Shown here: piece by piece, positions 24,549 to 33,685 of the stretch
Numbering within the stretch: position 1 is the stretch's first letter
Layout: each line of letters starts with the position of its first letter
Source of the DNA: Traorella massiliensis
GTDB taxonomy: Bacteria; Bacillota_I; Bacilli_A; Erysipelotrichales; Erysipelotrichaceae
DNA: 64,000 bases
Direction of reading: 5' to 3'
Assembly: GCF_900104665.1 (NCBI RefSeq)
Contig: NZ_LT629966.1
Coordinates: 1 to 64,000, forward strand
Translations under genes and position numbers: made by a program
The notes under the pieces: model-generated
The model's input: only the letters and a program-made list of their open reading frames with translations
Database searches by the model: none
What the model was told of the DNA's origin: nothing

Positions 24549-27154
24549 AATTTCATAAGAGTTGCCTGTGTCAGATCATACTGTTCACGATAATTTGTTA
24601 ATTTGTCTTTTTCCGCATTAATTTTCGCTTGCGGAGCCTTACTGATAAAATTCTGATTATTCAGCATACCTTCACAGCGCTGGATTTCTTTTGTCAATCG
24701 TTCAAGTTCTTTTTCACATTTCGTAATCTCTTCTTCTACATTTACGACATCCGCCAAAAGAATCTCTAAAGTTCCTTTTAAGATCGTACGTGAAACTGTT
24801 TCCCCTTCGATACGCTCATTCAGCCAGTTTGCCTTACACATCCGCTCTAAGATTGCAGCAATCTCTTCATTTCTAGATATAAGCTCACCCCTGGTATCAC
24901 AGATCATAACATCAACCGGCGTACTCGGTTTCAAATGATATTGTGTCTTAATTTCACGTACCGCCTGAATCATCGTGATCAATTGACCGATCTCATTTTC
25001 ACTTTCACTCATATCTACATCAAATGGCTGAGGCCAGCTTTCCTCATTAATTGACTCATATTTTCCTGGCAGGATACCATAAATTTCTTCACTCACAAAT
25101 GGCATGAATGGATGAATCATACGTACGATGCCGCTCAATACTGATACAAGCGTTGAAACTGCAGCCTTTTTAGCTTTTACATCATCCCCATTTAAAGCAG
25201 CCTTGCTTAATTCAATGTACCAGCTGCAGAAATCATCCCATATGAAACTGTAAAGTTCATTACCTACCAGTGCAAACTCATATTTATCCATATTAGAGGT
25301 TACAGACTGTAAAACAGTATTAAAACGTTTTAAGATCCATTTATCTACAATTGATGCATCTTTTAGATCAAGATCCTCTAAAGTCAGATCTTCATCCATA
25401 TATAAGCTTACAAATCGGGAGGCATTCCAAATCTTATTGATAAAATTCCAGCTTGCTTCCACTTTTTCACTGATAAAGCGTAAATCCTGTCCAGGTGTTG
25501 AATTTGTTGTCAGGAAGAAACGCAGCGTATCGCAACCATACTGATCGATCACATCTAACGGATCTACACCATTTCCTAATGATTTTGACATTTTTCTGCC
25601 CTGGGCATCACGAATCAAGCCATGGATCAAAACATCCTTAAATGGTCTTGAATGGGTCGCATATCGTGCCTGAAAAGCCATTCTAGCTACCCAGAAGAAA
25701 ATGATATCATATCCTGTGATCAACGTATCATTTGGATAATAACGTTTTAAATCCTCTGTTTCTTCAGGCCATCCAAGCGTAGAGAACGGCCATAAAGCAC
25801 TAGAAAACCAGGTATCCAATACATCTTCATCCTGATGCCAGTTTTCTATATCTTTTGGTTCTTCAATACCAACATAGATTTCACCTGTTTCATTATGATA
25901 CCATGCTGGAATTCGATGTCCCCACCAAAGTTGTCTGGAAATACACCAGTCTTCAATATTTTCAAGCCATGTCTGGAAAGTATGTTCAAAACGTTTTGGT
26001 GTAAAATGAATCTTCGTATCTTCATTTTCCTGATTTTTTAATACCGCATCTGCTAAAGGTTTCATCTTTACAAACCACTGCTTCGAAAGATATGGTTCAA
26101 CGATCACACCTGTTCTTTCAGAGTGACCTACCTGATGCATATGCTTTTCAATATGATCGACAACACCTGCTTTTTCAAAATCAGCCACCAGTGCTTTACG
26201 ACATTCAAAACGATCCATTCCTGCATACTTATGTGCAAGTTCATTCATCGTACCATCATCATTCATGCATACCGGCATCGCTAACTGATACTTCTTTGCC
26301 AATAAAAAGTCATTTGGATCATGTGCCGGCGTACATTTCATAACTGCTGTACCAAAGCTCATATCAATGTAATCATCCGCCATGATCGGCAAAATTTCAC
26401 CATTAGCCGGATTAATTACATGCATGCCGATGATATCCTGATAACGTTCATCATCCGGATGAACAAAAACAGCCTGATCAGCAAACATCGTTTCAGGACG
26501 TGTTGTCGCAATAACCAGCTTTTGTTTGGTTTCCACTACTTCATACTTGAAGTAATACATTGCCCCTTCAATTTCCTTATGTATAACTTCAATATTGGAT
26601 AAAGCAGTACGAGCCTGTGGATCCCAGTTAATAATACGTTCTCCCTGATAAATCAAACCATCATGATATAAATCAACAAAGATTTTTCTAACAGCCTTGC
26701 TTAATCCTTCATCCAAAGTAAATCTTTCTCTTGTATAATCCAAGGAAAGACCCAGTTTTGCCCACTGCTCACGAATATGAGAAGCATATTCTTCTTTCCA
26801 TTCCCAGGCTCTCTCTAAAAACTTTTCACGACCGATGTCATAACGGCTGATTCCTTCATCTTTCAACCGTGCATCTACTTTAGCCTGAGTTGCGATACCC
26901 GCATGATCCATACCCGGTACCCATAAAACATCATAGCCCTGCAATCGTTTATAACGTGCTAAAATATCCTGCAACGTATTGTCCCACGCATGACCCAAAT
27001 GAAGCTTCCCAGTAACATTTGGTGGTGGAATCACAATACAGAATGGGTCTTTCGACTTATCTCCTGCTGTAAAATAACCCTTCTTGCACCATGTTTCATA
27101 TTTGTCTTTTTCTACTTTATGATGATCATATTTAGCCGACAATTCTTTCTTCAT
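24539..27154 (-). CDS. valS: Valyl-tRNA synthetase
   Basis: An 871-residue class I aminoacyl-tRNA synthetase. HIGH appears as PPNVTGKLHLGHAWDN (about 40-55) and KMSKS as GRKMSKSLGN (about 520-529). The CP1 editing domain lies between (about 185-350, with TTRPETMFADQAV). The C-terminal coiled-coil arm is present (VEEEITKCEKELERLTKEI). Two ATG codons stand in a row after AAGGAGGG. The second has the better spacing. The gene overlaps the upstream GNAT gene by about 25 bp, and the T-box leader controls both. Confidence 0.97.
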   Translation of the reverse strand: MKKELSAKYDHHKVEKDKYETWCKKGYFTAGDKSKDPFCIVIPPPNVTGKLHLGHAWDNTLQDILARYKRLQGYDVLWVPGMDHAGIATQAKVDARLKDEGISRYDIGREKFLERAWEWKEEYASHIREQWAKLGLSLDYTRERFTLDEGLSKAVRKIFVDLYHDGLIYQGERIINWDPQARTALSNIEVIHKEIEGAMYYFKYEVVETKQKLVIATTRPETMFADQAVFVHPDDERYQDIIGMHVINPANGEILPIMADDYIDMSFGTAVMKCTPAHDPNDFLLAKKYQLAMPVCMNDDGTMNELAHKYAGMDRFECRKALVADFEKAGVVDHIEKHMHQVGHSERTGVIVEPYLSKQWFVKMKPLADAVLKNQENEDTKIHFTPKRFEHTFQTWLENIEDWCISRQLWWGHRIPAWYHNETGEIYVGIEEPKDIENWHQDEDVLDTWFSSALWPFSTLGWPEETEDLKRYYPNDTLITGYDIIFFWVARMAFQARYATHSRPFKDVLIHGLIRDAQGRKMSKSLGNGVDPLDVIDQYGCDTLRFFLTTNSTPGQDLRFISEKVEASWNFINKIWNASRFVSLYMDEDLTLEDLDLKDASIVDKWILKRFNTVLQSVTSNMDKYEFALVGNELYSFIWDDFCSWYIELSKAALNGDDVKAKKAAVSTLVSVLSGIVRMIHPFMPFVSEEIYGILPGKYESINEESWPQPFDVDMSESENEIGQLITMIQAVREIKTQYHLKPSTPVDVMICDTRGELISRNEEIAAILERMCKANWLNERIEGETVSRTILKGTLEILLADVVNVEEEITKCEKELERLTKEIQRCEGMLNNQNFISKAPQAKINAEKDKLTNYREQYDLTQATLMKLKG

Positions 27155-27659
27155 CATATTCCCTCCTTAGCCTGCTGAATAAATCAATATCGATCAATCT
27201 TCCCTGATATCTCAGATAGGAACGCATCGTTCCCTCATAGCTAAAACCAACACTTTTAAGTGTTCTGGCACTTTTTTCATTATCATGAAAAACAAGTGCT
27301 TCAATGCGATGATATCCTAATTTCTCAAAGCCCTCACGCATAAACATCTCTAAAGCTTCTTTCATATAACCATGATGTTCATACAAGCGATTAAGAATAA
27401 AACCTATTCTTCCGATACCATCGAATTCTTCATTAAAATTAATGACACCAATGACACGTTTATCTAAAACAATCACTTTTGGTGGTGATAATCCCCGCTT
27501 AAGATAAGAAAAATATTCCACTTTCAACATTCTCTTTAGCTCATCCATCGTATCACAGCGTCCTAGCCAATATTTCGTTGATTGGGGATCAGAAAAAACT
27601 TCAAAAAGATCCTGTGTATCTTCTTTTCTCATATTTCTTAAAAGAATCCTTTTTTCCAT
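27132..27659 (-). CDS. RimJ/RimL-type GNAT acetyltransferase in the valS operon
   Basis: A 175-residue protein of the RimJ/RimL acetyltransferase group. It starts MEKRILLRNMRKEDTQDLFEVFSDP and shows VIGVINFNEEFDGIGRIGFILNRLYEHHGYMKEALEMF, with the acetyl-CoA loop in the H-H-G-Y-M position. It ends with the usual LKSVGFSYEGTMRSY element. The ATG at 27659 follows GGAGGGGTGG. It is the first gene behind a valine T-box and overlaps valS, so it should be induced when Val-tRNA charging falls. Its substrate is unknown. Confidence 0.85.
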   Translation of the reverse strand: MEKRILLRNMRKEDTQDLFEVFSDPQSTKYWLGRCDTMDELKRMLKVEYFSYLKRGLSPPKVIVLDKRVIGVINFNEEFDGIGRIGFILNRLYEHHGYMKEALEMFMREGFEKLGYHRIEALVFHDNEKSARTLKSVGFSYEGTMRSYLRYQGRLIDIDLFSRLRREYDEERIVG

Positions 27660-27677
27660 TCCACCCCTCCAATACAA

Positions 27678-27881
27678 GAAAAAGCGCCCTCAAAGGACGC
27701 TTAACGTGGTACCACCTTTATTTACACAAAATTGTGCCTTGATCTTTTAACGCAAGTAACGTTCTCTCCTACTCAGCTCAGAAAGACAGCTCCAAGACTA
27801 CAATTTATTTTTCATTGGCTTCGTTTCACCACCCCAAAGCTCTCTACACAACTCCAAATAAATCCTTCTCTTCATCGCATT
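27678..27881 (-). promoter_or_regulatory. T-box riboswitch, tRNA-Val specific
   Basis: The leader carries AGAGAG and GGTGGTGAAAC-type stem I elements, a linker containing TGAGTAGG and the T-box core GGTGGTACCACG (27705-27716). A terminator follows (AAGCGTCC/GGGCGCTT, 27681-27702, then TTTTT). The UGGU bulge fits the ACCA end of a tRNA with A73, as in tRNA-Val. The likely specifier is GTC at 27796-27798, next to GTA, both valine codons. Uncharged tRNA-Val should stabilise the antiterminator and allow GNAT-valS transcription. Confidence 0.93.
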
Positions 27882-27887
27882 TATCAC

Positions 27888-27916
27888 ATGATAACAAAAT
27901 TTTCTTTAATTTTCAA
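27888..27916 (-). promoter_or_regulatory. Promoter of the T-box-GNAT-valS transcript
   Basis: TTGAAA (27911-27916), a 17-bp spacer and TATCAT (27888-27893) with a TGT extension. The -35 lies at the 3' end of the LysM gene. Confidence 0.75.
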
Positions 27917-28458
27917 CCCTTAGGAATCAAAATGCATTGTTTCGGTTTGATATGAATATCATTATTCGCTCTTCTAAGTTCATCTACTGTAACATTAAAA
28001 CGTTGAGCAATCGTATCATACGAATCATTTTCTTTCGCAATGATCAATGTACAATTCGTATATAAATTTTCATTTTCCTCAAAAAGATCTTCTAATCCCA
28101 TCAGATCCAGCTCCTCATCCTCATAAGTCATCTGATCTTCTTCATTCAATCCTTCAATATCAAACGTCAGATTCACCAGAATTCCCTCATCAGCTACTCC
28201 ATTAACATCAGCTAAAGATACCTTAAATTCATCACTTGTACACTTATAAATAGGTGCAAAAATATCACATTCAATTAATTCATGAAAATCAAAGATCATT
28301 CCCTCATGCATATACTGCCCTTTTAAATCAACATAACCTATACATCTTTTTCCATCATGCTCATCTTGAATCTTTAAATTTTCCTGTGCGTTCAAATTCA
28401 ATAACTGGTCTATTTTTTCTTCCGTTAAAATTCTTTTTTCAACATTCATCGTTTTCAT
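27913..28458 (-). CDS. LysM protein related to spore coat protein SpoVID
   Basis: A 181-residue protein. The C-terminal LysM domain (about 132-179) shows IAKENDSYDTIAQRFNVTVDELRRAN and ends in ILIPKG. The N-terminal part (about 10-100) has an all-beta pattern like the SPOCS/SpoVID N-terminus (DUF3794-like). The middle is strongly acidic. No signal peptide is seen, so it is likely a cytoplasmic or forespore-surface protein, as SpoVID is. In Bacillus spoVID lies just upstream of ysxE-valS, and this gene is just upstream of the valS operon. The short middle region makes it much smaller than Bacillus SpoVID. SD GGAGG precedes the ATG. Confidence 0.65.
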   Translation of the reverse strand: MKTMNVEKRILTEEKIDQLLNLNAQENLKIQDEHDGKRCIGYVDLKGQYMHEGMIFDFHELIECDIFAPIYKCTSDEFKVSLADVNGVADEGILVNLTFDIEGLNEEDQMTYEDEELDLMGLEDLFEENENLYTNCTLIIAKENDSYDTIAQRFNVTVDELRRANNDIHIKPKQCILIPKG

Positions 28459-28503
28459 AACAGTCCTCCCCTATACTGTATGAAAAATCAAAAAAGAATA
28501 TAC

Positions 28504-28525
28504 AAAAAGGTTGTCAATGACAACC
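28504..28525 (-). terminator. Terminator of the polysaccharide deacetylase gene
   Basis: Stem GGTTGTC/GACAACC with a 3-nt loop and five T residues on the minus strand. Confidence 0.85.
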
Positions 28526-28532
28526 CTTCATT

Positions 28533-29831
28533 TTATTTTCCTTTCGCCTCATATAATTCACTGACTGTCACAAACTGATAACCTTGTGAATCATAATATT
28601 CAATCAGCTGTTCTACTGCCGGGATCGTTGTGGCATGGATATCATGGAATAAGACAATCGCACCATTATATGTGTATTTCTTACACATTTCAATAACTTT
28701 TTCTGTATTCTTGCTTTCCCAGTCTCTCGTATCGACATCCCAATAGACAATTTTCTCTGTGATCGTATCACTCAATGATTTAATGCTTGCGCCAAAAGGC
28801 GGACGGAATAAAGAAATATCCTGGCCCGTAAGTGAGAAAAAGATATCATCTACTTTATCTAAATCAGCCACAGCAGTTTCAAGAGACATTCCATTCATCC
28901 AGTCATAGGTATGATCATAAGAGTGGGAAGCCACTTCACTGCCACTTTCTACAATTGCTCGCACTGTATCCGGATAAGTCTCCATCAGATAACCTAATTC
29001 AAAGAAAGTGGCTCTACCACCGACTTTTTCTAGCGCCGCTAAGATTCGCTCGGTATTTCCAGGTGCTGGTCCATCATCAAAAGTAAATGCGATCATCGGT
29101 TTATTTGGATCAATTTCTCTTTTCTCAACTTCAATCTTATCATACTTTAGGATACTTGGAATATTTTGATTATCCATTACAAAACTCGTATTATTCTCAT
29201 CATAGCCAAAATCTACATCTTCACCATTTACATTCAGCACAAGCCCTTCTTCTGTGATTTTCTTTAATAATACATTTGCTGTTTCGCACGAATGATCTTT
29301 CGCCTGCTGACGAATCGCTTTCATACGAATACAATCTTCAATATCGATCATTTTATCTTGATCAAAACTAATATATAACTGTTTGGTTGTCTGCGGATTA
29401 ATAGGATTCAAGCCATCTAAATCCGCATACGTCGTTGCAGTGATGACATAGCTTTTATACTGTGAAAAAGCACTGTTGCTTTCATAATCAATATGAGTAA
29501 CCCTCGCTTTTTCGTTTTTAATTTCTTCTACAAAGGCATCCAGTTTCTGCTGGGCATCACTATTTGAAAATGTTGGAAGATGCAATGCATAAATCAGCAT
29601 TTCATCAGAATCAGGATCCTTTTCTTCATATACTTGATTATTGATAGAATCATCCTCTAATTTCAGTTCTGTTTTCGCATTCGCAAATTCAGCTGCTATA
29701 ATATCTTTTTTAAACAGGTTTTTTATCGCAAAGACACCGCCAATCAAAAGCAAGGCACATAAAAGGATCCCTACGATCAAAAGCATCAAACGTCCGATCC
29801 TTATTCTTCTTTTTCTTTTTACTTTTTCCAT
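28533..29831 (-). CDS. Membrane-anchored polysaccharide deacetylase (NodB domain)
   Basis: A 432-residue protein with a basic N-terminus (KVKRKRRIRIGR) and one membrane helix (about 14-36). An extracellular region resembling DUF3298/RsiV modules follows (about 60-230). The C-terminal NodB domain begins with MIAFTFDDGPAPGNT, which holds the catalytic and metal Asp residues. SHSYDH supplies the two His ligands, and RPPFG and YWDVDTRDW the later motifs. Such enzymes deacetylate N-acetylglucosamine or N-acetylmuramic acid in peptidoglycan and give lysozyme resistance. The start ATG lies within about 12 nt of the predicted transcription start, with a GGTGAT ribosome binding site. Confidence 0.9.
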   Translation of the reverse strand: MEKVKRKRRIRIGRLMLLIVGILLCALLLIGGVFAIKNLFKKDIIAAEFANAKTELKLEDDSINNQVYEEKDPDSDEMLIYALHLPTFSNSDAQQKLDAFVEEIKNEKARVTHIDYESNSAFSQYKSYVITATTYADLDGLNPINPQTTKQLYISFDQDKMIDIEDCIRMKAIRQQAKDHSCETANVLLKKITEEGLVLNVNGEDVDFGYDENNTSFVMDNQNIPSILKYDKIEVEKREIDPNKPMIAFTFDDGPAPGNTERILAALEKVGGRATFFELGYLMETYPDTVRAIVESGSEVASHSYDHTYDWMNGMSLETAVADLDKVDDIFFSLTGQDISLFRPPFGASIKSLSDTITEKIVYWDVDTRDWESKNTEKVIEMCKKYTYNGAIVLFHDIHATTIPAVEQLIEYYDSQGYQFVTVSELYEAKGK

Positions 29832-29848
29832 TTTTATCACCAACATAT

Positions 29849-29877
29849 ATTTTACAAGATATATGTAGTAAAAGCAA
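29849..29877 (-). promoter_or_regulatory. Promoter of the polysaccharide deacetylase gene
   Basis: TTGCTT (29872-29877), a 17-bp spacer and TAAAAT (29849-29854). The predicted leader is only about 10 nt. The IS30 end begins about 33 bp upstream of the -35. Confidence 0.8.
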
Positions 29878-29922
29878 TTTATTTTATAAATCTATTTTAA
29901 TTATTTTTAAACCATTATTTTG

Positions 29923-29965
29923 GAAGTTCCGTTTAAGTACCTATTTTCATAACAGTTTCCGTTTT
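29923..29965 (+). repeat. Left-end copies of the IS30 end motif
   Basis: GAAGTTCCGTTT (29923-29934) and AGTTTCCGTTTT (29954-29965) are two copies of a motif that recurs inverted at the right end. They are probable transposase binding sites. Confidence 0.6.
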
Positions 29966-30021
29966 GGTAAAATATAAGTGTAAGAACTGGCTCGTCTCAA
30001 TTAAAGAAAGGATGTGTCATT

Positions 30022-31305
30022 ATGTGTAAAGGCAGCCAGCTATCTCTTAAACAGCGTCAGATTCTTGAATCCCTTCTTAATGAAGGTACAAAACTCTGTG
30101 ATATCGCTTCCGAACTTCATCGTGATCCTCGTGGCATCGCTTATGAAATCAAATCTCATCGTCAGCTCTTTGTCCGTAAGAATCAGAGAAACAAATGCGG
30201 TATTCAGGACAAATGTAAGAAAGTCCGTCTCTGCAGCGACTGTGATTCAGGACTGTGCAAATACTGTTCCCATGTGCACTGCGACTCTATCTGTCCTGAT
30301 TTCTGTGAACTCCCTGACTGCAAATCTATCCGCCGCTTCCCTCTGGTATGCAACGGATGCGATTCTATCAGATCCTGCCATCTCCCGAAGCTTTATTATA
30401 AGGCTCAAGTTGCCCATAACGAATACAGGGATAATATTTCTCTTCATAAGAAAGGTCCTAAGGCTGATGAAATCAAACTAAAAGAACTCGATGAGATCAT
30501 TTCCGAGGGTGTCAGAAAAGGTCATTCCATTGAAGTTATTCTTCACGTTCACGGGCTTTCCATTGCGCCAAGCACCGTCTACCGCTATATCGATCAGAAT
30601 CTATTAAGCGTTAAGAACATCGATCTGAAACGGAAGGTACGCTACAAGCCAAGAACCACCGACAAGCCTAAGGCTAATCCGATGGAATATGACTATCTCA
30701 AGGGAAGAACTTTTGAGGACTTTGCGAGATTTATTCTTGAGAATCCATCCGCAAATCTCTGGCAGATGGATACGCTTGAAGGAAAGAAAGGAGGCTCTGC
30801 CGTCCTCTCGCTTCTGTTCACCAAGACAAATCTTCAGCTTTATTTCAAGATCTCTGCGATCTGCATAGAGGAAGTCTCCCGAATCTTTGACGGAATCAGA
30901 AAGCATCTTGGGAATGATCTGTTTAAGGAAACCTTTGGATGTATCCTCACTGACAGAGGCAAGGAGAATAGAGATCCCATAAGCATAGAAACAGATCCCG
31001 ACAGCGGCGAAGTTCTGACAAGAGTCTTCTACTGCGATGCACGGAGAAGCGAACAGAAAGGCAAATGCGAGAAGAACCATGAGCATTTCAGAGAAATGAT
31101 ACCGAAAGGCAGGGATATGGACCGTTTCGGACAGAAAACGATCGATCATGTATCCCTGCAGGTCAATAATTATCCAAGAGGAAGTCTGAACTATCAATCT
31201 CCTCTATCCTGTACCGTGAATCTACTCAATAAAAAAGTGTTTGAACTGAATAACCTTCGAATTCTTCCCACCAAGAAGATTACTCTCAAACACTTAGACA
31301 AATAA
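30022..31305 (+). CDS. IS30-family transposase
   Basis: A 427-residue DDE transposase. The N-terminal helix-turn-helix reads LSLKQRQILESLLNEGTKL then IASELHRDPRGIAYEI (about 8-45). A cysteine-rich segment (about 60-120, with CKKVRLCSDCDSGLCKYC) may bind zinc. Catalytic residues are expected in LWQMDTLEG (first Asp), CILTDRGKEN (second Asp) and KCEKNHEHFREMIPKG (Glu). This spacing is the IS30 pattern. The frame is intact, so the element may be active. Codon use looks more GC-rich than in the neighbours, as expected for a transferred element. Confidence 0.93.
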   Translation: MCKGSQLSLKQRQILESLLNEGTKLCDIASELHRDPRGIAYEIKSHRQLFVRKNQRNKCGIQDKCKKVRLCSDCDSGLCKYCSHVHCDSICPDFCELPDCKSIRRFPLVCNGCDSIRSCHLPKLYYKAQVAHNEYRDNISLHKKGPKADEIKLKELDEIISEGVRKGHSIEVILHVHGLSIAPSTVYRYIDQNLLSVKNIDLKRKVRYKPRTTDKPKANPMEYDYLKGRTFEDFARFILENPSANLWQMDTLEGKKGGSAVLSLLFTKTNLQLYFKISAICIEEVSRIFDGIRKHLGNDLFKETFGCILTDRGKENRDPISIETDPDSGEVLTRVFYCDARRSEQKGKCEKNHEHFREMIPKGRDMDRFGQKTIDHVSLQVNNYPRGSLNYQSPLSCTVNLLNKKVFELNNLRILPTKKITLKHLDK

Positions 31306-31334
31306 CGAGATTTTGAGCCGGTTCTTATAGCCAT

Positions 31335-31514
31335 AAAACGGAAATTTCAGAACAAATAAGAAAACTTTTGTTTTGAAACCGAGCTTTCATGCGCTCAAAA
31401 TGACCTCATTTTTCATATAAATCATATCATTTTCTTTAGATTTTGAATAGATTTATCAGGAATTTTATTCAAATTTATCCTTTAAAACGGAAGTTTCATT
31501 AAAAACGGAAACTT
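31335..31514 (+). repeat. Right-end copies of the IS30 end motif
   Basis: AAAACGGAAATTT (31335-31347), AAAACGGAAGTTT (31484-31496) and AAAACGGAAACTT (31502-31514) are inverted relative to the left-end copies. The stretch 31306-31610 holds these repeats and IS-end sequence, with no gene. Confidence 0.65.
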
Positions 31515-31610
31515 CATTAAAAATTAACCATTATTTTTAAACTATCCTATGTTAAAATAAATCGTTAGACGATAAATAAAACAAATTTGTGCAATTCCTA
31601 AGGAAAATGA

Positions 31611-31639
31611 TTGTATTTAAATTCACTTGGTAGTATAAT
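31611..31639 (+). promoter_or_regulatory. typA promoter
   Basis: TTGTAT (31611-31616), a 17-bp spacer and TATAAT (31634-31639), 27 bp before the start codon. Confidence 0.88.
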
Positions 31640-31666
31640 TGCACAGTTAAAGTGTAGGTGAGAACA

Positions 31667-33502
31667 ATGAGTAGAGAAAAAATTATTAACTTGGCGGTCA
31701 TTGCTCATGTCGATGCAGGTAAATCAACTCTAGTAGATGCCTTTCTGAATCAAAGCCATGTTTTCAGAAGCAATGAAGAAGTTGTGGATTGCGTTATGGA
31801 TAGCAATGATCTTGAGCGTGAACGTGGAATAACGATTTATTCCAAAAATTGTAGTATCAACTACAAAGACTATAAGATAAATATTGTAGATACGCCTGGA
31901 CATGCTGACTTTTCTAGTGAAGTAGAACGTATCATTCAAACAGTAGATACCGTTATTTTATTAGTTGATAGTGCTGAAGGCCCTATGCCACAAACACGTT
32001 TTGTGCTTTCTAAAGCATTAGAAATGGGATTACGGCCGATTCTTCTCATTAATAAGATTGATAAAAAGGATCAGCGGGCTGAAGAAGTGGTTGATGAAGT
32101 CTATGAACTTTTCCTTGAATTAAACGCTACTGACGAGCAATTGGATTTTCCTATTCTTTATGGGATTGCGAAGCAAGGTATCGTTGTTAGAGATCCTCAG
32201 GATAAAGGTGAAAATCTTGAACCATTATTTGAGACGATTCTTGAACATACTGCACCTTATCCTGATAAATCACAAGAACCTTTACAGCTGCAAATATCAA
32301 ATCTGGCATATGATGAATATATTGGACGTCTAGGAATTGGACGTATTTATTCTGGAACGCTTAAAGAAGGACAGAACATTGCCGTTTGTGATAGTGACGG
32401 ACATTCAAGAAACCGTCAGATTTCCCAAATCTTTGTATACAAAGGACTTAAAAGAGTTCCTGTATCTGAAGCCAGTTGTGGCGATATTGCCGTAATCAGC
32501 GGTATTAGTGATATTTCTATTGGTGAAACGATCTGTGAAAGAGAGCATCTTTTACCATTGCCAATGATTAAAATTGAAGAACCGACATTATCTATGAACT
32601 TCATTGTAAATAAATCTCCTTTTGCTGGCAGAAGCGGTAAATTTGTGACATCTCGTAACTTAAAAGAACGTCTTGAAAAAGAGCTGGAAGTAAATGTAGG
32701 ATTGCGTGTAGAACCTACTGAAAGCGGAGATTGCTTTAAGGTCAGCGGGCGTGGTGAATTGCATATTACGATTTTACTTGAAAATATGCGTCGTGAAGGA
32801 TATGAAGTCGCTGTCAGCAAGCCTGAAGTAATCTTGAAAAGAGATGAAAATGGTAAGGTCGTTGAGCCCGTTGAAGAGGTAATCGCTATTGCACCTAGCG
32901 AATATCAAGGAACGATTATTAATAAATTAAATCTTAGAAAAGGTCAGATGGTTGACCTTTCAGAAGAAAATGGTTATTCTCGTATTGTTTATAAAGTACC
33001 GACTCGTGGACTTTTAGGATATCGCAGCGAATTTATTAATGATACACGTGGTGAAGGAACGATGGTACGCCGTATTGATGGCTATGAGCCATATAAAGGT
33101 GAGATCATGCAGCGTGCTAATGGTGCCATGATTTCTACAGAAACAGGTAAGGCCATGACTTATGCACTATGGAATCTTCAAGAAAGAGGAACCCTTTTTA
33201 TCAGTCCACAGACTGAAGTCTATGAAGGTATGATCGTAGGTATGAGTTCTCGTGATAATGACCTTGAGGTCAATCCAATCAAGAATAAAAAATTAACAGC
33301 AATTCGTTCCAGCGGTGCTGATGAAGCAATGAAGCTAACACCGCCAAAACAGTTGACACTTGAATCAGCTATCGAGTTCATCAACGATGATGAATTGGTT
33401 GAGATTACTCCTGATACGATTCGTTTAAGAAAGAAAGGTTTGACACCATTTGAACGTAAACAGTTATATCGTCATCAGGTAAAAGAGGAAAATATTGATT
33501 AA
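31667..33502 (+). CDS. typA: Ribosome-associated GTPase TypA/BipA
   Basis: A 611-residue translational GTPase of the BipA family that binds 70S ribosomes and helps 50S assembly and stress adaptation. Motifs in order: G1 AHVDAGKST (about 11-19), RERGIT switch I, G3 DTPGHAD (about 73-79) and G4 NKIDKKD (about 127-133). The EF-G-like domains II, III and V and the BipA-specific C-terminal domain ([14 protein letters not shown]) follow. The ATG at 31667 (MSREK) follows AGGTGAG. A GTG three codons upstream lies inside this SD and is rejected. Its terminator was split by the downstream IS. Confidence 0.97.
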   Translation: MSREKIINLAVIAHVDAGKSTLVDAFLNQSHVFRSNEEVVDCVMDSNDLERERGITIYSKNCSINYKDYKINIVDTPGHADFSSEVERIIQTVDTVILLVDSAEGPMPQTRFVLSKALEMGLRPILLINKIDKKDQRAEEVVDEVYELFLELNATDEQLDFPILYGIAKQGIVVRDPQDKGENLEPLFETILEHTAPYPDKSQEPLQLQISNLAYDEYIGRLGIGRIYSGTLKEGQNIAVCDSDGHSRNRQISQIFVYKGLKRVPVSEASCGDIAVISGISDISIGETICEREHLLPLPMIKIEEPTLSMNFIVNKSPFAGRSGKFVTSRNLKERLEKELEVNVGLRVEPTESGDCFKVSGRGELHITILLENMRREGYEVAVSKPEVILKRDENGKVVEPVEEVIAIAPSEYQGTIINKLNLRKGQMVDLSEENGYSRIVYKVPTRGLLGYRSEFINDTRGEGTMVRRIDGYEPYKGEIMQRANGAMISTETGKAMTYALWNLQERGTLFISPQTEVYEGMIVGMSSRDNDLEVNPIKNKKLTAIRSSGADEAMKLTPPKQLTLESAIEFINDDELVEITPDTIRLRKKGLTPFERKQLYRHQVKEENID

Positions 33503-33519
33503 GGATGGAAAAACCATCC
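33503..33519 (+). repeat. Left copy of the 17-bp target duplication (former typA terminator stem)
   Basis: GGATGGAAAAACCATCC begins right after the typA stop codon. It recurs at 35510-35526, where it is followed by TTTTTT. At this left copy the T run is missing and IS sequence follows. Confidence 0.85.
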
Positions 33520-33523
33520 AATG

Positions 33524-33562
33524 GCATGAACTTAAGATATAATTTTAAGTTCATGCTTTTTT
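33524..33562 (+). terminator. Terminator in the left IS end
   Basis: A 12-bp stem (GCATGAACTTAA/TTAAGTTCATGC) with a 9-nt loop and six T residues. It uses part of the terminal inverted repeat and now probably ends typA transcripts. Confidence 0.85.
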
Positions 33563-33685
33563 ATTATATATCCTTTTTTTTGGATAGAATTTCATATTTT
33601 TTCAGATTGTAGTATAGGATAAATTTAATATCACTTTATTATATAAATGTTTAATTGTATAATTGTAGTATAGGACGGTGATGTT

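Larger units (their letters stand above)
29910..31537 (+). mobile_element. IS30-family insertion sequence between pgdA-like gene and typA
   Basis: The element contains one intact transposase gene. AACCATTATTTT occurs at 29910-29921 and again at 31526-31537, a 12-bp direct repeat that may be the target duplication. That would give an element of 1,604 bp. A 13-bp alternative (ATTATTTTTAAAC at 29900-29912 and 31530-31542) is possible because the site is repetitive. Subterminal inverted repeats TAAGAACTGGCTC (29981-29993) and GAGCCGGTTCTTA (31315-31327) differ at one base. Exact ends need comparison with other copies. Confidence 0.75.

Noticed and set aside
30604-31197. Minus-strand open frame of about 197 codons opposite the IS30 transposase
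   Set aside because: It lies wholly inside a real transposase gene with clear DDE motifs, has no SD, and its composition is that of an antisense shadow.
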